A DNA stretch of 64,000 nt from NCBI GenBank assembly GCA_012064385.1, contig QRDG01000613.1:519326-583325 (forward strand), read 5' to 3'. The stretch comes from Puccinellia tenuiflora (taxonomy: Eukaryota; Streptophyta; Magnoliopsida; Poales; Poaceae). The first letter of the stretch is position 1. Each line of letters begins with the position of its first letter. Position numbers and translations under genes: made by a program. The notes beneath the pieces are model-generated. The model saw only the letters and a program-made list of their open reading frames with translations, was not told the origin of the DNA and did not search any database. This document shows positions 31,392-43,969 of this stretch, piece by piece.

Positions 31392-32132
31392 CTAGAAGTA
31401 CTGGGAACTCCCCGGGAGACGCAAAGAGCGAGTATGGAAACGGCAGGCACTCGCTGGCTGGCGGTCATAAGGCGGCGTGTGGACGTCGCCCCCGGTGTCT
31501 CGAGCAGGTCCACGTGGTGGAATGGTACCACCCACACGCGGGCTGCTCATGTAGCCGGGCAGCTCCATCGGTAGAGGCGAAAGGAGATCTGGGGGAAGTA
31601 TCCCGGCATGGACGTACGGCTCCAAGGTCATCAGCGTGTTCCGGTGACTCTCACGAGCAGCCACCGTGTATAGGTACCACTGACGGGCACGAATGTCCAA
31701 CGCCCTAACCATCTCGATAAGAGCTCGGTGGCCTGGGTCTAGCTCGGTCGCTGGGTCTGAGTACCTAGCAACATAGCAGCCCTCCAGACCGTCCTCAGCA
31801 GCTGGAAAGTGATAGAAATCTGAGATAGGATTGGCGAGGTAGTCACAGTCTCCGCGGTACACGGAGAGGCCGTTGAATGCAGCCTCCTGAACAGCCTACT
31901 CCACGGTCATGCCCACACCTACACTCTGGTACTGGACTCCGTCTCCATCCGGAGTCAGGACACGGGCCTCACAGAAGAATTGCCCCTGTCCGGACGGCAT
32001 GTGCTCCTCGTACACCACGTACTCGGGGTACCAAGGGCAACCCTGGCTGGCTAAGGCAGCAGCAAACAAGGCGGGGAACCCGCGGACACCCTCACAGCGA
32101 GTCAGACAGACAACAAGTCCCGGACGCATCAT
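31392..32132 (-). pseudogene. RLG-1 copy A: extra ORF between PBS and gag (unknown function)
   Basis: A 741-nt reading frame on the minus strand from ATG 32132, between the PBS (32397) and gag (31003). It is open except for one TAG (GAG-CAG in copy B; near 31896). The product would be about 246 residues, with an N-terminal alpha/beta-looking part (RGFPALFAAALASQGCPWYP, YEEHMP), then VEQAVQEAAFNGLSVYRGDC, then a Pro-rich C-terminus (GILPPDLLSPLPMELPGYM, VHTPPYDRQPAS). I do not recognise a domain or function. Copy B (59831-60571) has the same length with a stop at a different codon, so the ancestral element carried an intact ORF. Confidence 0.75.
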
Positions 32133-32396
32133 CTGTAGCAACAACAGAACAGTGCAAAGTTAGGAACAGACTCGAGACTCATGAATTAATCTAGACGGTA
32201 AGAACCCAACCTCGAGAACCTTAAACTTTGACCCAACTGCAAGACAAATAGAGTTAAGGTGACTCAGAGTTAGAGCGAGTTGGGTAAGAAGTAAAAAGAA
32301 TCCTAAGAAGATTTTCACAACTCATTTTTAGGTTATAAATAATTTTCAACTAGACTCGACATCGACCAATAGAAAGGGTTTCCTATAGGCAGTCCT

Positions 32397-32409
32397 GCTC
32401 TGATACCAA
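32397..32409 (-). other. RLG-1 primer-binding site (copy A)
   Basis: The minus strand reads TTGGTATCAGAGC two bases after the LTR A end, complementary to the 3' end of initiator Met tRNA. Its presence inside the array shows that LTR A is followed by a second internal unit. Confidence 0.92.
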
Positions 32410-32411
32410 CT

Positions 32412-35400
32412 TGTAGCGCCCCGACCCCAAAACTATACAGTGAAACGTTGTGTAACCGGTCATGCTACACAATCGAGGGTTACTGGGTTTACCAATCCCA
32501 GGCCAAAACTCATTGGCGGGTGTGCTCGGAATGGATCATCGGCACACAACACCTCGATCATGCCATAAGCTCAGACATCGCTTTCACGTATAGTAAAGAG
32601 ACCAAGACTGCGGAACAACTGGCACATCACAGACTCTACGACACAAGAGATCATAGTTCAACTCATATATGAGAAAGATAGCAAATATCACAATCAGAGG
32701 TCACAGACCCATCATTACATCAAGCGGAAGCAAATACAGTTGTCTAACAACAAGATCCAAATTATGGCCTAAGAGGCCTACAAATAACATATCCCAGCCA
32801 GCCTGTTCCGAGACGTCCCAAGCTGCCACCTGGGAACCCCAGACTACTCGTCGATGTCAATAAAGAACCCACCTTCCAGTTCGGTGACGTCCTCCTCTGA
32901 AACAAATAATATTCAACAAAGCAAGGCTGAGTACGACATACTCGCAAGAATTAGTAGGGCGATATAGGCCCAATGCTGACGGAGGCTCTAATGCTGTATA
33001 AAGTAGCTAATTTGCATAAAGCTAGTTTTCCTTTTAAAAGACATAAAGACCCATTGCATCGTCTACTCAGAATGTTTTCCGAAAAGGGGTAAGAGAGTAA
33101 ACTTTCATCTTTGGTTCTCAACGAACCATTTGTAACCAGAAACATCTCATCTCCACCAAGGCACTCCCTCGAATCACCCTCGAGGAAATGAACCTTTTAT
33201 CACACGTTGGATTGCAACCTCTAGCTGCCAAATTTATTAATTAGGTTCAGGTTCTCTATGAGCTAATCCGCCTTTCCCAAGAGTTTGTCCATAACCGTGG
33301 ACACGGCTTTTCGAAAAGATTAAACCCTGCAGGGGTGTACTGTTTTTATCCATTGGTACCGTCCGACCCCTTGCCTGATCATTTAGCTCTCTTCCGGGGA
33401 AAGCCGGCAGGGCGGGCGCGGTTAAACCTTTACCTCGCATGAGACTATCCAAGGGTCATCGTGACGACATGAAAAGTTCAGTGCCTATTTCAACACCCTG
33501 CCCCATCGCCACTCCTATCACCACCGTCCTCATCACATCATCATCACCGGCCACACACTCGCAAATGGAAAGCGCAAACTAGAGGACCCTTGGATACGCC
33601 CGCACAAGTTATTTAGTTAGTAAGGGGCCCATACCGGCCCCCACCGATGGTAGCACGCTTGGTTCTTGGTTCTAGCTAAAAGCACTCTCAGCCTAGGCGA
33701 CAAGAATGAGGCAAAACACCATCCCCGATGGCAACTCATCCAAGCCTTTTAGCAAATTAATTATCCACCACAAGTAACCATCATGTCCGAACATTCCATC
33801 AATTGCATAACTCATGGAAATAAATAACGGACAGCTAAGCATTTAACTAAGCATGGCCAAGCATTGCTAAGCATATAAATACAACGATTATATATTTGTC
33901 TCAGGCCAACACATCAACTCTACGGTTCATAGGTAGGGATACATGTGATGGCTCAGGGGACAATGCATATCATAGGATTCTCTAACTTGATCAAAAGTGA
34001 CATTTGAATCGCATGCAATATTCTGGTGGAGAAAATCATTTGTATAAAACATTTGGATGCTAGATGCCAAGAAGGTTAGGTTAGTTCTTGCCTTGCTGAT
34101 AGTACTGGATGCGTTGATCGTCGAGGTATTGTGGTGGAACCTCGACTCCTGAATCTAACGAAACACAACGATAACAGGAAACGAAATAAATAACACGAAA
34201 TACAAGGTGCAATGCACAATCATGATAAGATGGTCATTTTATGCACTGAAATCATATTGGGCATGTCCCACAAGTTAAATGGAACCCCTAAAATAAATAT
34301 TGCAATTAACGGGTCAAAACTCCATATTTAACTTAGTGAATTGCGTTATTATCCAAAAGTACAGTACTGAAATATGGTTCCTAAATGCATGAAAATGACA
34401 TTATTAGATAGGTATTGTCCTACTGATCATTTTGGTACTTTGTTTGCAATTTTCCGATTAACGATGAAGAAATGGTGATTTAAACAGCAATTTAAATCAT
34501 TTTAACCAATTCGAAATTAACATCAAAGGAAAAATTTGTTACTTGCTGTGAACTTAACATAGATAGATAGCAAATGCCTTGCTGATCATTTTGATATTTT
34601 ATTCACAATTTTTGAGTGATTATTTCTCAAGTCATGAATTTCCCAAAATTGGAATTAAATCTGCCATTTTAATAATTTTAAATAAACAGCAATTTAAAAG
34701 ATTCATTATTTCATGGAAATAGAACTAACAATTAGATGTTGTTTTCCTGAACATTTTGAGATCTTATTTGCAATTTTTGGATCAAAATTCATCAAGTTAT
34801 GGATTTTCTAAATTCCATTTATATTCTGCCATTTTAGTATTCATTAAATAAGAGCAAATTATTTTGGCCAATTAATTCTACCAAGGGCACTAACAGATAG
34901 ACATTTTCTTCCTGAGCATTTTGGTATATTATTTGCATTTTTCTGAGTTGTGGTTCAAAAGTTATGCAATTTCAAAGTTCAATTCAATTTTCTGTCTTTT
35001 AATTAAATTCCAGAAATTGTTGCCGAACCGTTTTTCACCGTGGGCTGGGCTAGCCACAGCCACTGACTGGTGGGCAGTGGCCACGGTGGCAAGCCACGTC
35101 GGCCAGAGGCCCACGGGCAGGTTTGACCGGGCGGGAGGCCAGGACCGGCGCGGCGAGCACGCGGTGACCGGCGGCATGCCGAGCACGGATCCGTCCCGTG
35201 CGTGCGCCAGGGAGCCCGAGAGGGTGCGCATCCTTCTCAGCACCGTGTGGAGAACCTAGTGGCGGCGCTAGGGACCTAATGGTCGCCGGGAAGTGCCCCG
35301 GCGACGAGCTACGGCGGCGGCGCTGTCTCGGCCTACAGAGCTACGGCGAACCAGAGGGAGAGGGGCGAGAAGAATAGGTCCAGGAGGACCGTGTGCTCAC

Positions 35401-36304
35401 CCTGAGCGCGTGTAGGTACTCGTCGGTGAAGGGGAGGGGCTGCAACAGCGACAATTGCGGCGGTGGTCGTCGGTCGGAGGCGGAGAAGTCGAGGAAGAAC
35501 GCGTTGATCCCGAGCGTCCCGGCTCGATTGCTTGGGCGAGGAGGAAGAAGGGGAGTAGGCCGAGCTTCCGGTGCGCTTCGATCTGCTCCTGGCGGCCTGA
35601 GTCGACGGCGGCGTGCGGCGGCGTCCAGCTTAGATCACGGCCATGGCTTCGGCTGCTAGGGTTTCTGCAGGGGGGGAAAAGGAGGGGGAGAGGGAGCAGC
35701 ACGTTGAGGAGGAGCTTCTTATTCTCCAGGGGGCCAGGGCGCGAGGAGGAGGCAGGGGAGGCCACGGCGACGAGGTGCTCGTGGCGGCAGTGTTCCCCCT
35801 GTCGCCAAAGTTGAAGATGGTGCTGACAGTGGGGACCCACTGTCAGGGATTTATTCTTTTTCTTTTTCCAGAATTTACACTAGGGTTTAGGTAATTATTT
35901 CAGGCCCTTAATTAATTTTAAAAATTCTGGAAAAATTCACAGAGCCAATATATATTATTTGGAACCTGTGGTAAAATTTGTAGCCCATTTGAAAAAAAAA
36001 ATCATGTGTTAAATATTTTGAAATTACTCTTGCATTTTGGGCTTTATTTTAATTAATTGAATTTGCAAGTGTTTTAATTCTTGCAACAAACATATTTGAA
36101 TTTCTTGGAACTTCCTGGACAAATATGAGAATTCAAATTGAAAGTTTGTTCACCATTTACCTCACCATCTTTGGTTTCTTAATTGTTGCTCCCTTACTAT
36201 TTCATGTGAAGCAAAAATAAAATAGGGAATGCCATGATGCAAGATGAGATGCAAAAGTGAAAATTTTACTCATATTTTCAGGTACCAAAAGTGGGGCTAT
36301 CACA
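32412..36304 (-). repeat. RLG-1 LTR A (3893 bp, shared by two internal units)
   Basis: Runs on the plus strand from tgtagcgccccgacc (32412) to ggggctatcaca (36304). On the minus strand it follows the polypurine tract of the 36341-39205 pol and precedes the PBS at 32397, so it is the 3' LTR of one unit and the 5' LTR of the next. It is long for an LTR and holds an AT-rich middle and a GC-rich segment (35030-35820). Open frames in the GC-rich part are low-complexity and not credible. It matches LTR B except for substitutions, small indels and an 830-bp segment absent from B. Confidence 0.93.
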
Positions 36305-36320
36305 ACTCTACCCCCCTTAC
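36305..36320 (-). other. RLG-1 polypurine tract
   Basis: The minus strand reads GTAAGGGGGGTAGAGT directly before the LTR A start TGTGATAGCC. Confidence 0.88.
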
Positions 36321-36340
36321 AGGAATCTCGTCCCGAGATT

Positions 36341-39205
36341 CTAGGGTTGAATGAAGAAGGCGGGGTATTCATGACGAAGACTAGTTTCACGTTCCCAGGT
36401 TGCTTCTTCTTCAGAATGGTTAGACCACTGAATCTTAAGGAACTTGATGCTCTTGTTGCGGGTCTTCCTTTCCGCTTCATCCAAGATGCGAACAGGATGC
36501 TCACGGTAAGTCAGATCCTCCTGAATATCCAACTCTTCATGATTAACCCCGCGAATAGGATCTTTGAAGCAACGACAGAGTTGAGAGACATGAAACACAT
36601 CATGCACATCCGGGAAATTCTCTGGGAGCTCGAGCTGATAGGAGAGATCACCTCGCTTACCGAGGACAGTGAAAGGACCAACAAAACAAGGTGCCAATTT
36701 TCTCTTGATCCCGAAATGACGAACGCCTCGGAGGGGAGAGACTCGAAGATAGGCTTTGTCACCAATTTCATAGTGAACCTCCTGATGATGCTTATCATAA
36801 TAGCTCTTCTGCCTGGACTGAGCAATATTCAGATTTTCTCGAATGATACGGACCTTTTCTTCAGCCTCATTGATCACATCAAGACCGTAGAGTGACCTCT
36901 CTCCGGTTTCAGACCAATTTAGAGGAGTCCTACATTTCTGTCCATAGAGAACCTCAAAGGGAGCCATTTGCAAACTGGCTTGATAACTGTTGTTGTAAGA
37001 GAACTCGGCGAGGGGGAGATACTTTTCCCAACCCTTACAGAATGAGATAACACATGCCCGAAGCATGTCCTCAAGAACTTGGTTCACCCTTTCAGTCTGA
37101 CCACTAGTCTGGGGACGATAGGTTGTGCTGAAGTTGAGGCGGGTTCCCAGAGCCTCTTGGAAGCTTTGCCAGAATTTGGACACGAACAGACTACCACGGT
37201 CTGAGATGATCCTCAAGGGAACCCCATGCAAAGGAACAATCTGAGCCATATATAGCTCCGCCAGTTTAACAGAGTTGATATCCTCGCGGATAAGGAGGAA
37301 ATGGACGACCTTGGATAGACGATTAATGACTACCCAAATGGCATTATTACCCTTGGGTGACCTCGGAAAACCAGTAATGAAATCCATACCAATTTCATCC
37401 CATTTCCACTCGGGAATGGCTATGGGGCGAAGGGTACCCACTGGCTTTTGATGTTCAGCCTTCACCCGGCGACAGACGTCGCATTCTGCAACATACTTGG
37501 CGATCTTGCGTTTCATGCAAGACCACCAGAATTGAGGGCGAAGATCTTGGTACATTTTGGTGCTACCTAGATGAATAGAGATGGGTGACTCGTGAGGTTC
37601 TGAGAGGATCAACTCTTTTGTGTTTCCATTCTTGGGCACCACTAAACGGTCACCAAAATAGACAACACCATTATCATCAACCGAGAAACAGTTTGCTTCC
37701 CATTAGCTATCTTCTCTTTGATCTCTAGGATTTCAGCATCATTTTGCTGGGCGGCCTTGATATCATCCTCGAGAGTTGATTTGATCTCGAGGTTAGCCAA
37801 ATATCCGGAGGGAACAATCTCCAGATTCAAACGGGCGAATTCTTCATGAAGAGCGGGCTGAGCTCGCTCAACCATCAGGGTGTTGCAATAAGACTTGCGA
37901 CTCAGTGCATAGGCAACCACATTTGCCTTGCCAGGCTGGTAATTGAGGGTCACATCATAGTCTTTGATCAACTCCAACCATCTTCTCTGTCGGAGATTCA
38001 GATGGGGCTGGGTGAAGAGATACTTCAGACTTTGATGATCCGAGAAGATCTCACAATGGTTGCCCAACAGGTAGGGTCTCCACTGCTTCAGAGCATGAAC
38101 CACGGCAGCAAGCTCTAGATCATGAGTTGGATAGTTGAGTTCATGCGGTTTGAGTTGGCGGGAGGCATAGGCTACCACATGGCCTTCTTGCATCAACACA
38201 CAGCCTAAGCCTTGGAGTGATGCCTCAAAATAGATGACAAAGTCTTTGTCGGTGTCAGGAAGGACAAGCACCGGTGTGGTAGTGAGTTTGACCTTGAGAG
38301 TTTGGAAGATCTCTTCGGCTTTGTCTGACCACACAAATTGTTTATTTTTCTTGAGGAGGTCAGTCAATGCTTTGGCTATTTTGGAAAGGCCTTCGATGAA
38401 TCGGCGGTAATAACCCGCCAACCCAAGGAAGCTTCGGATATCTTTGACTAACTTGGGAGTTGGCCAATACAGGATTGACTGAATCTTGTCAGGTATAACC
38501 GCTACTCCAGCAGCTGACACCACATGACCGAGAAAGATGAGCTCTTTTAGCCAAAACTCGCACTTGGAGAACTTTGCATAGAGACGATGATCACGAAGCT
38601 TGGTCAGAACTAGCCGAAGATGGTCAGCATGTTCTTCTTCGGTTTTGGAGTAGACAAGGATGTCATCAATGTATATTATGACGAACTTGTCGAGATACTC
38701 GTGGAAGATGGAGTTCATCAGCCTCATGAATGTAGCCGGAGCATTTGTGAGGCCGAAAGACATGACGGTGTACTCATATAACCCATAACGGGTAGTGAAA
38801 GCCGTCTTTGGAATATCCTCCTTTCTGATCTTTATCTGATGGTAGACTGACCTCAGATCCATCTTGGAGAATATCTTTGCACCAGCTAGCTGACCGAACA
38901 GGTCATTCATTCGGGGAATAGGATACTTGTTCTTGATGGTCACCGCATTTAGAGGGCGGTAATCAACAACCAGGCGAGGAACATTTGTATCCTTTTTTTT
39001 TGACAAAGATGACCGGGCAGCCCCAAGGTGAGCTACTCGGCCGGATGAATTCTTTTTCCAGTAGCTCATCAAGTTGCTTCTTTAGTTCAGTCAGCTCTTC
39101 AGTTGGCATGCGGTAGGGCCTTTTGGAAATTGGGGCAGTTCCCGAAACCAATTCAATGACAAATTCCACACTTCGATCAGGTGGCATGCCAGGTAACTCC
39201 TCCGG
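36341..39205 (-). pseudogene. RLG-1 pol: RT, RNase H, integrase with chromodomain-like tail (broken)
   Basis: Continues the polyprotein from 57921 after the RLG-2 insertion. In order: RT start (RPYRMPTEELTELKKQ, SPWGCPVIFVKKK), then after a frame break at a T9 run (38993-39001) VDYRPLNAVT, YIDD (38662-38673) and RNase H (YFEASLQGLGCVL, DHQSLKYLF). A frame break near 37680 follows, then integrase: an H2C2 zinc region (CDVCRRVK), core residues D (GMDFITGFP), D (IISDRGS) and E (SGQTERVNQ), and GPFTVLGKRGDLSYQL. The C-terminal ~60 residues (PVRILDEAERKTRNKSIKF, W..EEATWERE) resemble the chromodomain of Del/Tekay chromoviruses. Stop codon at 36341. The RNase H first catalytic Asp appears to be replaced (YFEAS where YSDAS is usual). 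Confidence 0.95.
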
Positions 39206-39719
39206 TGTCGTGGTATTGTAGAATCTAGCCGCGGCAGGGGTGCCATCGAGCTAGGTAGAGAGAGGGATATTGGAGACGTGGGGGGTTCCGGCAACGGGGT
39301 GACAAAGGGTTTACCCAGCTTCGGATCTCGCAACGGTGGCGAAATCCTACGTGCTGCTATAATTCACTATAAGGCTAAATTGCCGAGTTACATTGGATTA
39401 GGGCTCAGAGCGTATGTGCCCTAAGGCGTCCCCGCGGCCGGCTTATAAAGGCGTCCATACCCTGGGCTTACAGGAGGAAAACCTAACCGACTAAGTTCAG
39501 AGTCCTACTCTAATCCGGCTTGGGCCCTGCCTTGTGGGCTAAGCCTTCCGCAATGTAGGCCGGCTTCTGGAACCTTCCCTTAGCCGGATGGGCCTCCTGC
39601 GCTTCAGCATACTGGGCCGCCCGGTTAAGCCGGATTCGGCTTACCACCACTTTGGGCCACCCTGGTCTGCTGGCTTTTAGTCTTCTCTGCGAGGACACCT
39701 GTTCGGCATAACCCCAACA
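39206..39719 (-). repeat. RLG-2 3' LTR
   Basis: 514 bp from tgtcgtggtattgtag (39206) to cataaccccaaca (39719), matching 57398-57920. It is flanked on the left by tccgg (39201-39205); the right flank of the other LTR is tctgg (57921-57925), a 5-bp TSD with one change. A TATA-like TTTATAAGC lies on the minus strand at 39442-39450. Confidence 0.96.
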
Positions 39720-39737
39720 GTAGCCCCCGGAAAACTT
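39720..39737 (-). other. RLG-2 polypurine tract
   Basis: The minus strand reads AAGTTTTCCGGGGGCTAC immediately before the LTR start TGTTGGGG. Confidence 0.85.
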
Positions 39738-40099
39738 CAAGTACTTCAGCGGCTGGCTTCAATCTTCCGGATTTATGCTATCCGGGAAATTCATCATCCG
39801 TCTTCAGTCTTGGAGCTTTCCCAGAAACCTACAGTCATGCCGAACAGCTTTGTCGATTTAGTCGTGCCGGCTTTACATGCCGAAAAGCACTTTGGACGAG
39901 TAACGACACGCGTCCACCGATTTGACGGCTGCGTCAGACCCATCAGTGTGAGTGGAGGAGCATCTTTGAATGCGGGGGCTAGTTTCCGTTCTTCCCGCAC
40001 TGGAACCGAGGCGTCGGAGGGAAGGAAACGACTCCAACGGCTTGATCCCGGGACGCGTGGCGAAAAATCCGGCTCCTGACCGTTGCACAAATCTTGGCG

Positions 40100-40228
40100 C
40101 ACCACTATAAAGGGAGATCGCCTCGTCTTCATCGCGACACCAAGCCATTTGCAACCCTAGCTCTGAAAATCCTCTAGATCTCATCTCTTCCTCCGAGCCC
40201 CAACTCCTCCGTTTCTTCCACGAGCTCC
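40100..40228 (+). promoter_or_regulatory. promoter and leader of the antisense gene in RLG-2
   Basis: The TATA box actataaaggg lies with TATAAA at 40106-40111, about 120 bp upstream of the ATG at 40229. A pyrimidine-rich leader follows (ctcatctcttcctccgag, tccgtttcttccac). The spacing suits a start site near 40137. The promoter points opposite to the retroelement's own coding strand. Confidence 0.7.
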
Positions 40229-43200
40229 ATGGCCTCGAGCGTCCCAGGCTCACCAGCGATCGATGCTGCGGCGGTCGGTCCGACTCCGCCGATGGGGAGC
40301 CCCTCACCTGCGGCTGCCGCCGCTCCCGAGCCATCCGCCGCTACAACTGCACCTCCTTCATCTCCGACGCACGCCTCCGCCGCTTCAAGGCGCGACGAGG
40401 TGGCTCTGGCAAAAGCCGCTACCGAAGCCGCTGCCACGGTGGCTTCTGCTTCCACTGCTGCTGATGCTGCCGTCGAAGATGCATGTGTTGGTGAAGAGGA
40501 AGAAGAAGAGGAAGCCGGCAACAAGGATGCAGCCAATAACCCGTCCCGCAACTGGGCCTGCTCGGTTGTGGACGATGTCGAATTGAAGGGGATGGAGGCT
40601 GACGGAGCCATTGTTACAACTTCTGAGTCGAATCCGACTTGGCGATCCGCCTTCGGAGACCCCTATCCGACTCCCATCAGAGACGAGCGGGTACTCCTTT
40701 CTTCCCATGTAATTAGGGGATTTTCCTTGCCGCCTTCTTCTTTTCTTATAGATCTTCTAGATTATTACGGCCTCCAGCTCCACAACATTACTCCAAACAG
40801 CCTGTTGTACATCTCCGGCTTCGTAGCATTGTTCGAAGGCTATTTAGGCATAAAACCTAGGTTAGACTTCTTTGAACATTGCTTCTTAGTTAAGAGGCAA
40901 ACTATCAACAAGGAGCTGCTGGTGGCTGGCACAATCAGCTTCAACTGCCGCCGGGATATCGATTGGTACCCTCAAGTGCCAATCGTCGATTCGGCTAAGG
41001 GTTGGGTGTCCACATTCTTCTACTGCAAGGACGTGGCTACGCCAAACCGGCTGCAGGGGCTCGCCCCTTTCACAGACGAAGCCGGCACGCCGCTGCCCTC
41101 CTGGAAGAAGAAGCCGTCAGGTGTAATGCCGACGGAACATGCCGCCCTTCAAGCTCGGATTGCGCAATTGACGTCCGGCACTCCTCCCTTGACTGGGGAG
41201 GACACCATCATCTGCTGGATGAAGAGACGGATCCAGTCCCTCCAACATCGTGCTCGCCTTCTATGCGAGTACACGGATAACGCTGATCCCATGCGGATCA
41301 ACGAGAAAGACCTGGAGCGGAGCCTCTTTGAGGCTCGCTTCAACAAACTCATCAAAGCCCGGCCTGGAGAAGGCTGGCAATATGAAGAATCATTGCCGAT
41401 GTTTACGGCGACCAACCCTCCCCCAAAGGTACTTTGACTAAACAAAGTTCAATTCTTTGAGAAATTCGGGTTTGCCTTTTGTCGGACTAACATGTAATAT
41501 GCCAGATTCCTGGAATCACCGACATCCGCCCTGCTGGGAAGCCGTCGTCCAGCAAGGCATCCACGCGGCCCACCTCAATTTCCTCGGCTACCGCAGAAAG
41601 CCGGAAGAGGAAGGGCCAGTCGACTGAAGACGACGATGCCCTTGCTGGGCTCAACATTCCCAGCAAGAAGTAAGCCAACTGACAACATCTCCTCCCTTCT
41701 TTGCAGCAATGCTGGATTTGCTAAATTTCGCTTTTCAACTTTGCAGAATAAAGAAGGGCGCTCCGTCGAAAATAAAGACGGTCGCCACAAGGAAGAAAGC
41801 CTCTCCTGCCATCCCTCCATCAACTCCATCAGTTCCAGAGCCGAACCCAACAGAGGAGAACACGCGCACGATAGTGCCCGCTTCGCCTGTTGGGAGAGCC
41901 GGGGTAATCCCCCCCCCCCCCCCCACAGTGGACGGAGATGATGGGGAAAGTAACTGAAACATCCTCTCCAAGGGCTGAAGCTCCGGCTAATGATGCCCCA
42001 ACCTTTCCCCCCATCAAAGCCGAAGCCTTCGACGAGGAAGGGCGCATCAAGCCGGAACTCATGAGCCGGTTCATGAAAGCACCTCGGCTTCCCCGGAAGA
42101 AGGGAACAACCATCCGGGACGACGAGCCGGATCACACCAAGGCCTATGACACCTTTGATGTCATAGAGATTCTTGAAGATCAGCAGAACTACTTTGCTGA
42201 TAGCTTTGAGGCCGGCATGATGCTTCTACGTGAGCACTACCAGGTAACCTTACCAGTAGCCCCCGAGCACTATGCCGGGTTAAGTTATAAAAAACTAGCC
42301 GTCATAGTGATCCGAGTTAATGCGTATGCATACACTTAGCCCCCTAGCCACTGAATGTCGTCATGTAGCCACCTTAACTTGTAAATATAGATTTAGGCTT
42401 TTAGCAATTCCTTACGCAGATCCACCGAAAAATTGGCGCTGAAACCATCAATTCTTTGGGTGTGCGAAATCAGGAGATGCGCCGGCTTAAGACTGAACTG
42501 GCGAACAAAGACGCCATCATTGAAGGGTTTGAAGCAGACCGGGTTCAGTACCAAGGTAACAATGCCGAATCTTTAACTTTGAGTGTCAGGCTTGTTTTTA
42601 TACTGCTGATATTTTGTCTTGCAGATGCCATCATCAAAGCCAAAGAGCTTTCTGAAAACGCCGGCATTGTCGACCGGCTCCGCGACGAGAACATTGAGCT
42701 GAATAAGCTTAACCAATCAATGGTGGCGGAGCTGGAAACGGTCAAGAAAAATCTTGCCAAAGCCGAACAACTTCTGGAGTCAGAGAGGCAGAGCCACAAG
42801 GATGCCCTCACTGAGGTCCAGGACCGGCTTAACAGGCGCCTCGATGAATCGCTGGCTATCGACAACCAGCTTCTGAGTAAGTATCGAAAAAACTTAAACT
42901 CATCCCTCTGTCTTAGCCAAATATAACTGAACTTCGCCTTTTGCAGCTCCGGCGGGTTACGGCCATGAGCTAACGGCGGAAAACCGGCTTGACCGGATTC
43001 TGGAGGTAGGGGAGCTCATCCCAAAGATTATTTCTTCGGGAAAAGAGCTTGCCGAGAAATTCTTTCCCGGCAACCCCGAGCCCCCGACGAGCCTTGCCAG
43101 CTTAGAAGCTGAACTGACCGAAGCGGCTTCATTCTTCGATGAACGGCTTCGATCCAGCGCTCGAGGAGGTGCCAAGACGGCCTTGGGCTTAATGATGGCA

Positions 43201-43431
43201 CATTACCCGGAGGCGGAAGCCTGGCGTGTGGCATCCGGCTTCCCTCTAGAAAAGGAGGATGGCACACCCCTGGACGACCAAGATCGCAAGATGATCCTTC
43301 GCTCCGTCTCCGGCTATGCCAGCAAGATTGCCAACATGGTCTCCTTAACCACCATCTTCAAGGAGATGCCGTGCCCGCCGACTCCTGCTCAATCAGATGA
43401 TGACAATGAGGCGGCGGAGAAATCTTCATGA
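40229..43431 (+). pseudogene. antisense spliced gene inside RLG-2 (gypsy-type 'putative transposase' domain, PF04195-like)
   Basis: Runs opposite to gag-pol, between the end of pol (43970) and the 3' LTR. Six exons fit GT-AG rules and phase: 40229-41428, 41506-41669, 41747-42243, 42420-42555, 42625-42876, 42947-43431 (TGA). Exon 1 encodes an Ala/Ser/Pro-rich N-terminus, an acidic run (EEEEEEEAG), then at residues ~155-270 the plant 'putative gypsy type transposon' domain (GFSLPPSSFLIDLLDYYGLQ, LYISGFVALFEGYLGI, FFEHCFLVKRQ). Exons 2-3 are basic and Ser/Pro-rich. Exons 4-6 are charged and probably coiled coil (AELETVKKNLAKAEQLLESE). The only break found is a C16 run (41909-41924) in exon 3 that shifts the frame into a stop. 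Tat/Grande-type elements are known to carry such an antisense gene; its role is unknown. Confidence 0.85.
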
Positions 43432-43969
43432 GCCAAACTTGCTCACTGAGCCGGTCATCCTGAAAATGTAATGGGCAATGTGTAAAGCCGTCCAAACAAT
43501 GTATATGTCTAGAAATAGTTAAGCCTTTTGCTGTATGCTAGTCAGCTTTATATTTTTTGCAAATTTGCGATTTTTATGCCTCAGTTTAGTCTGGCCTTGA
43601 CACCTTAGCTTTTAAACGCCGGCAAACCTATGGCGAAGCTAACTTGCTGAGCAACAGGGTACGCAATGACCAATCTGTTTAGACTCAGAACAAGTGCCGC
43701 CTTTCAGTGCCGAAACGCTTTGAACCAACCCGGCGCAAAAAGCTAGCAGACAAACTTTAACTTGGCAAAACGTTGATTTTTCATCACCTTAAGGCGGATT
43801 CAATCATGAAAGAGTTTACCAACAAGAGCAACACAGGCAATTTCGGGTAAAAAAAATAATAACAATGAGATCATGGGGAAATAAAGGATGGTACAGATTC
43901 TCGAATTCGACATGAGAGAAACCAATTCTTATTTCATGATAACATTGACATGGTTACAATAGAATTTGT
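43432..43969. other. convergent 3' ends of the antisense gene and RLG-2 pol
   Basis: About 540 bp with no ORF. On the plus strand it is the 3' UTR of the antisense gene (AT-rich, repeated tgtatatg / ctgtatgct words). On the minus strand it lies downstream of the pol stop at 43970. Transcripts from the two strands would converge here. Confidence 0.6.

Noticed and set aside
31325..31708. 127-codon plus-strand frame (copy at 59764-60147)
   Set aside because: Antisense shadow of the 741-nt minus-strand ORF, which has the orientation of the element and covers a longer span.
35243..35894. Open frames of 80-147 codons in LTR A
   Set aside because: GC-rich LTR sequence, absent from LTR B, open on both strands, no motif.
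40174..40611. Minus-strand 145-codon Ala/Ser-rich frame
   Set aside because: Shadow of antisense-gene exon 1; the plus strand has the TATA box, splice sites and recognised domain.
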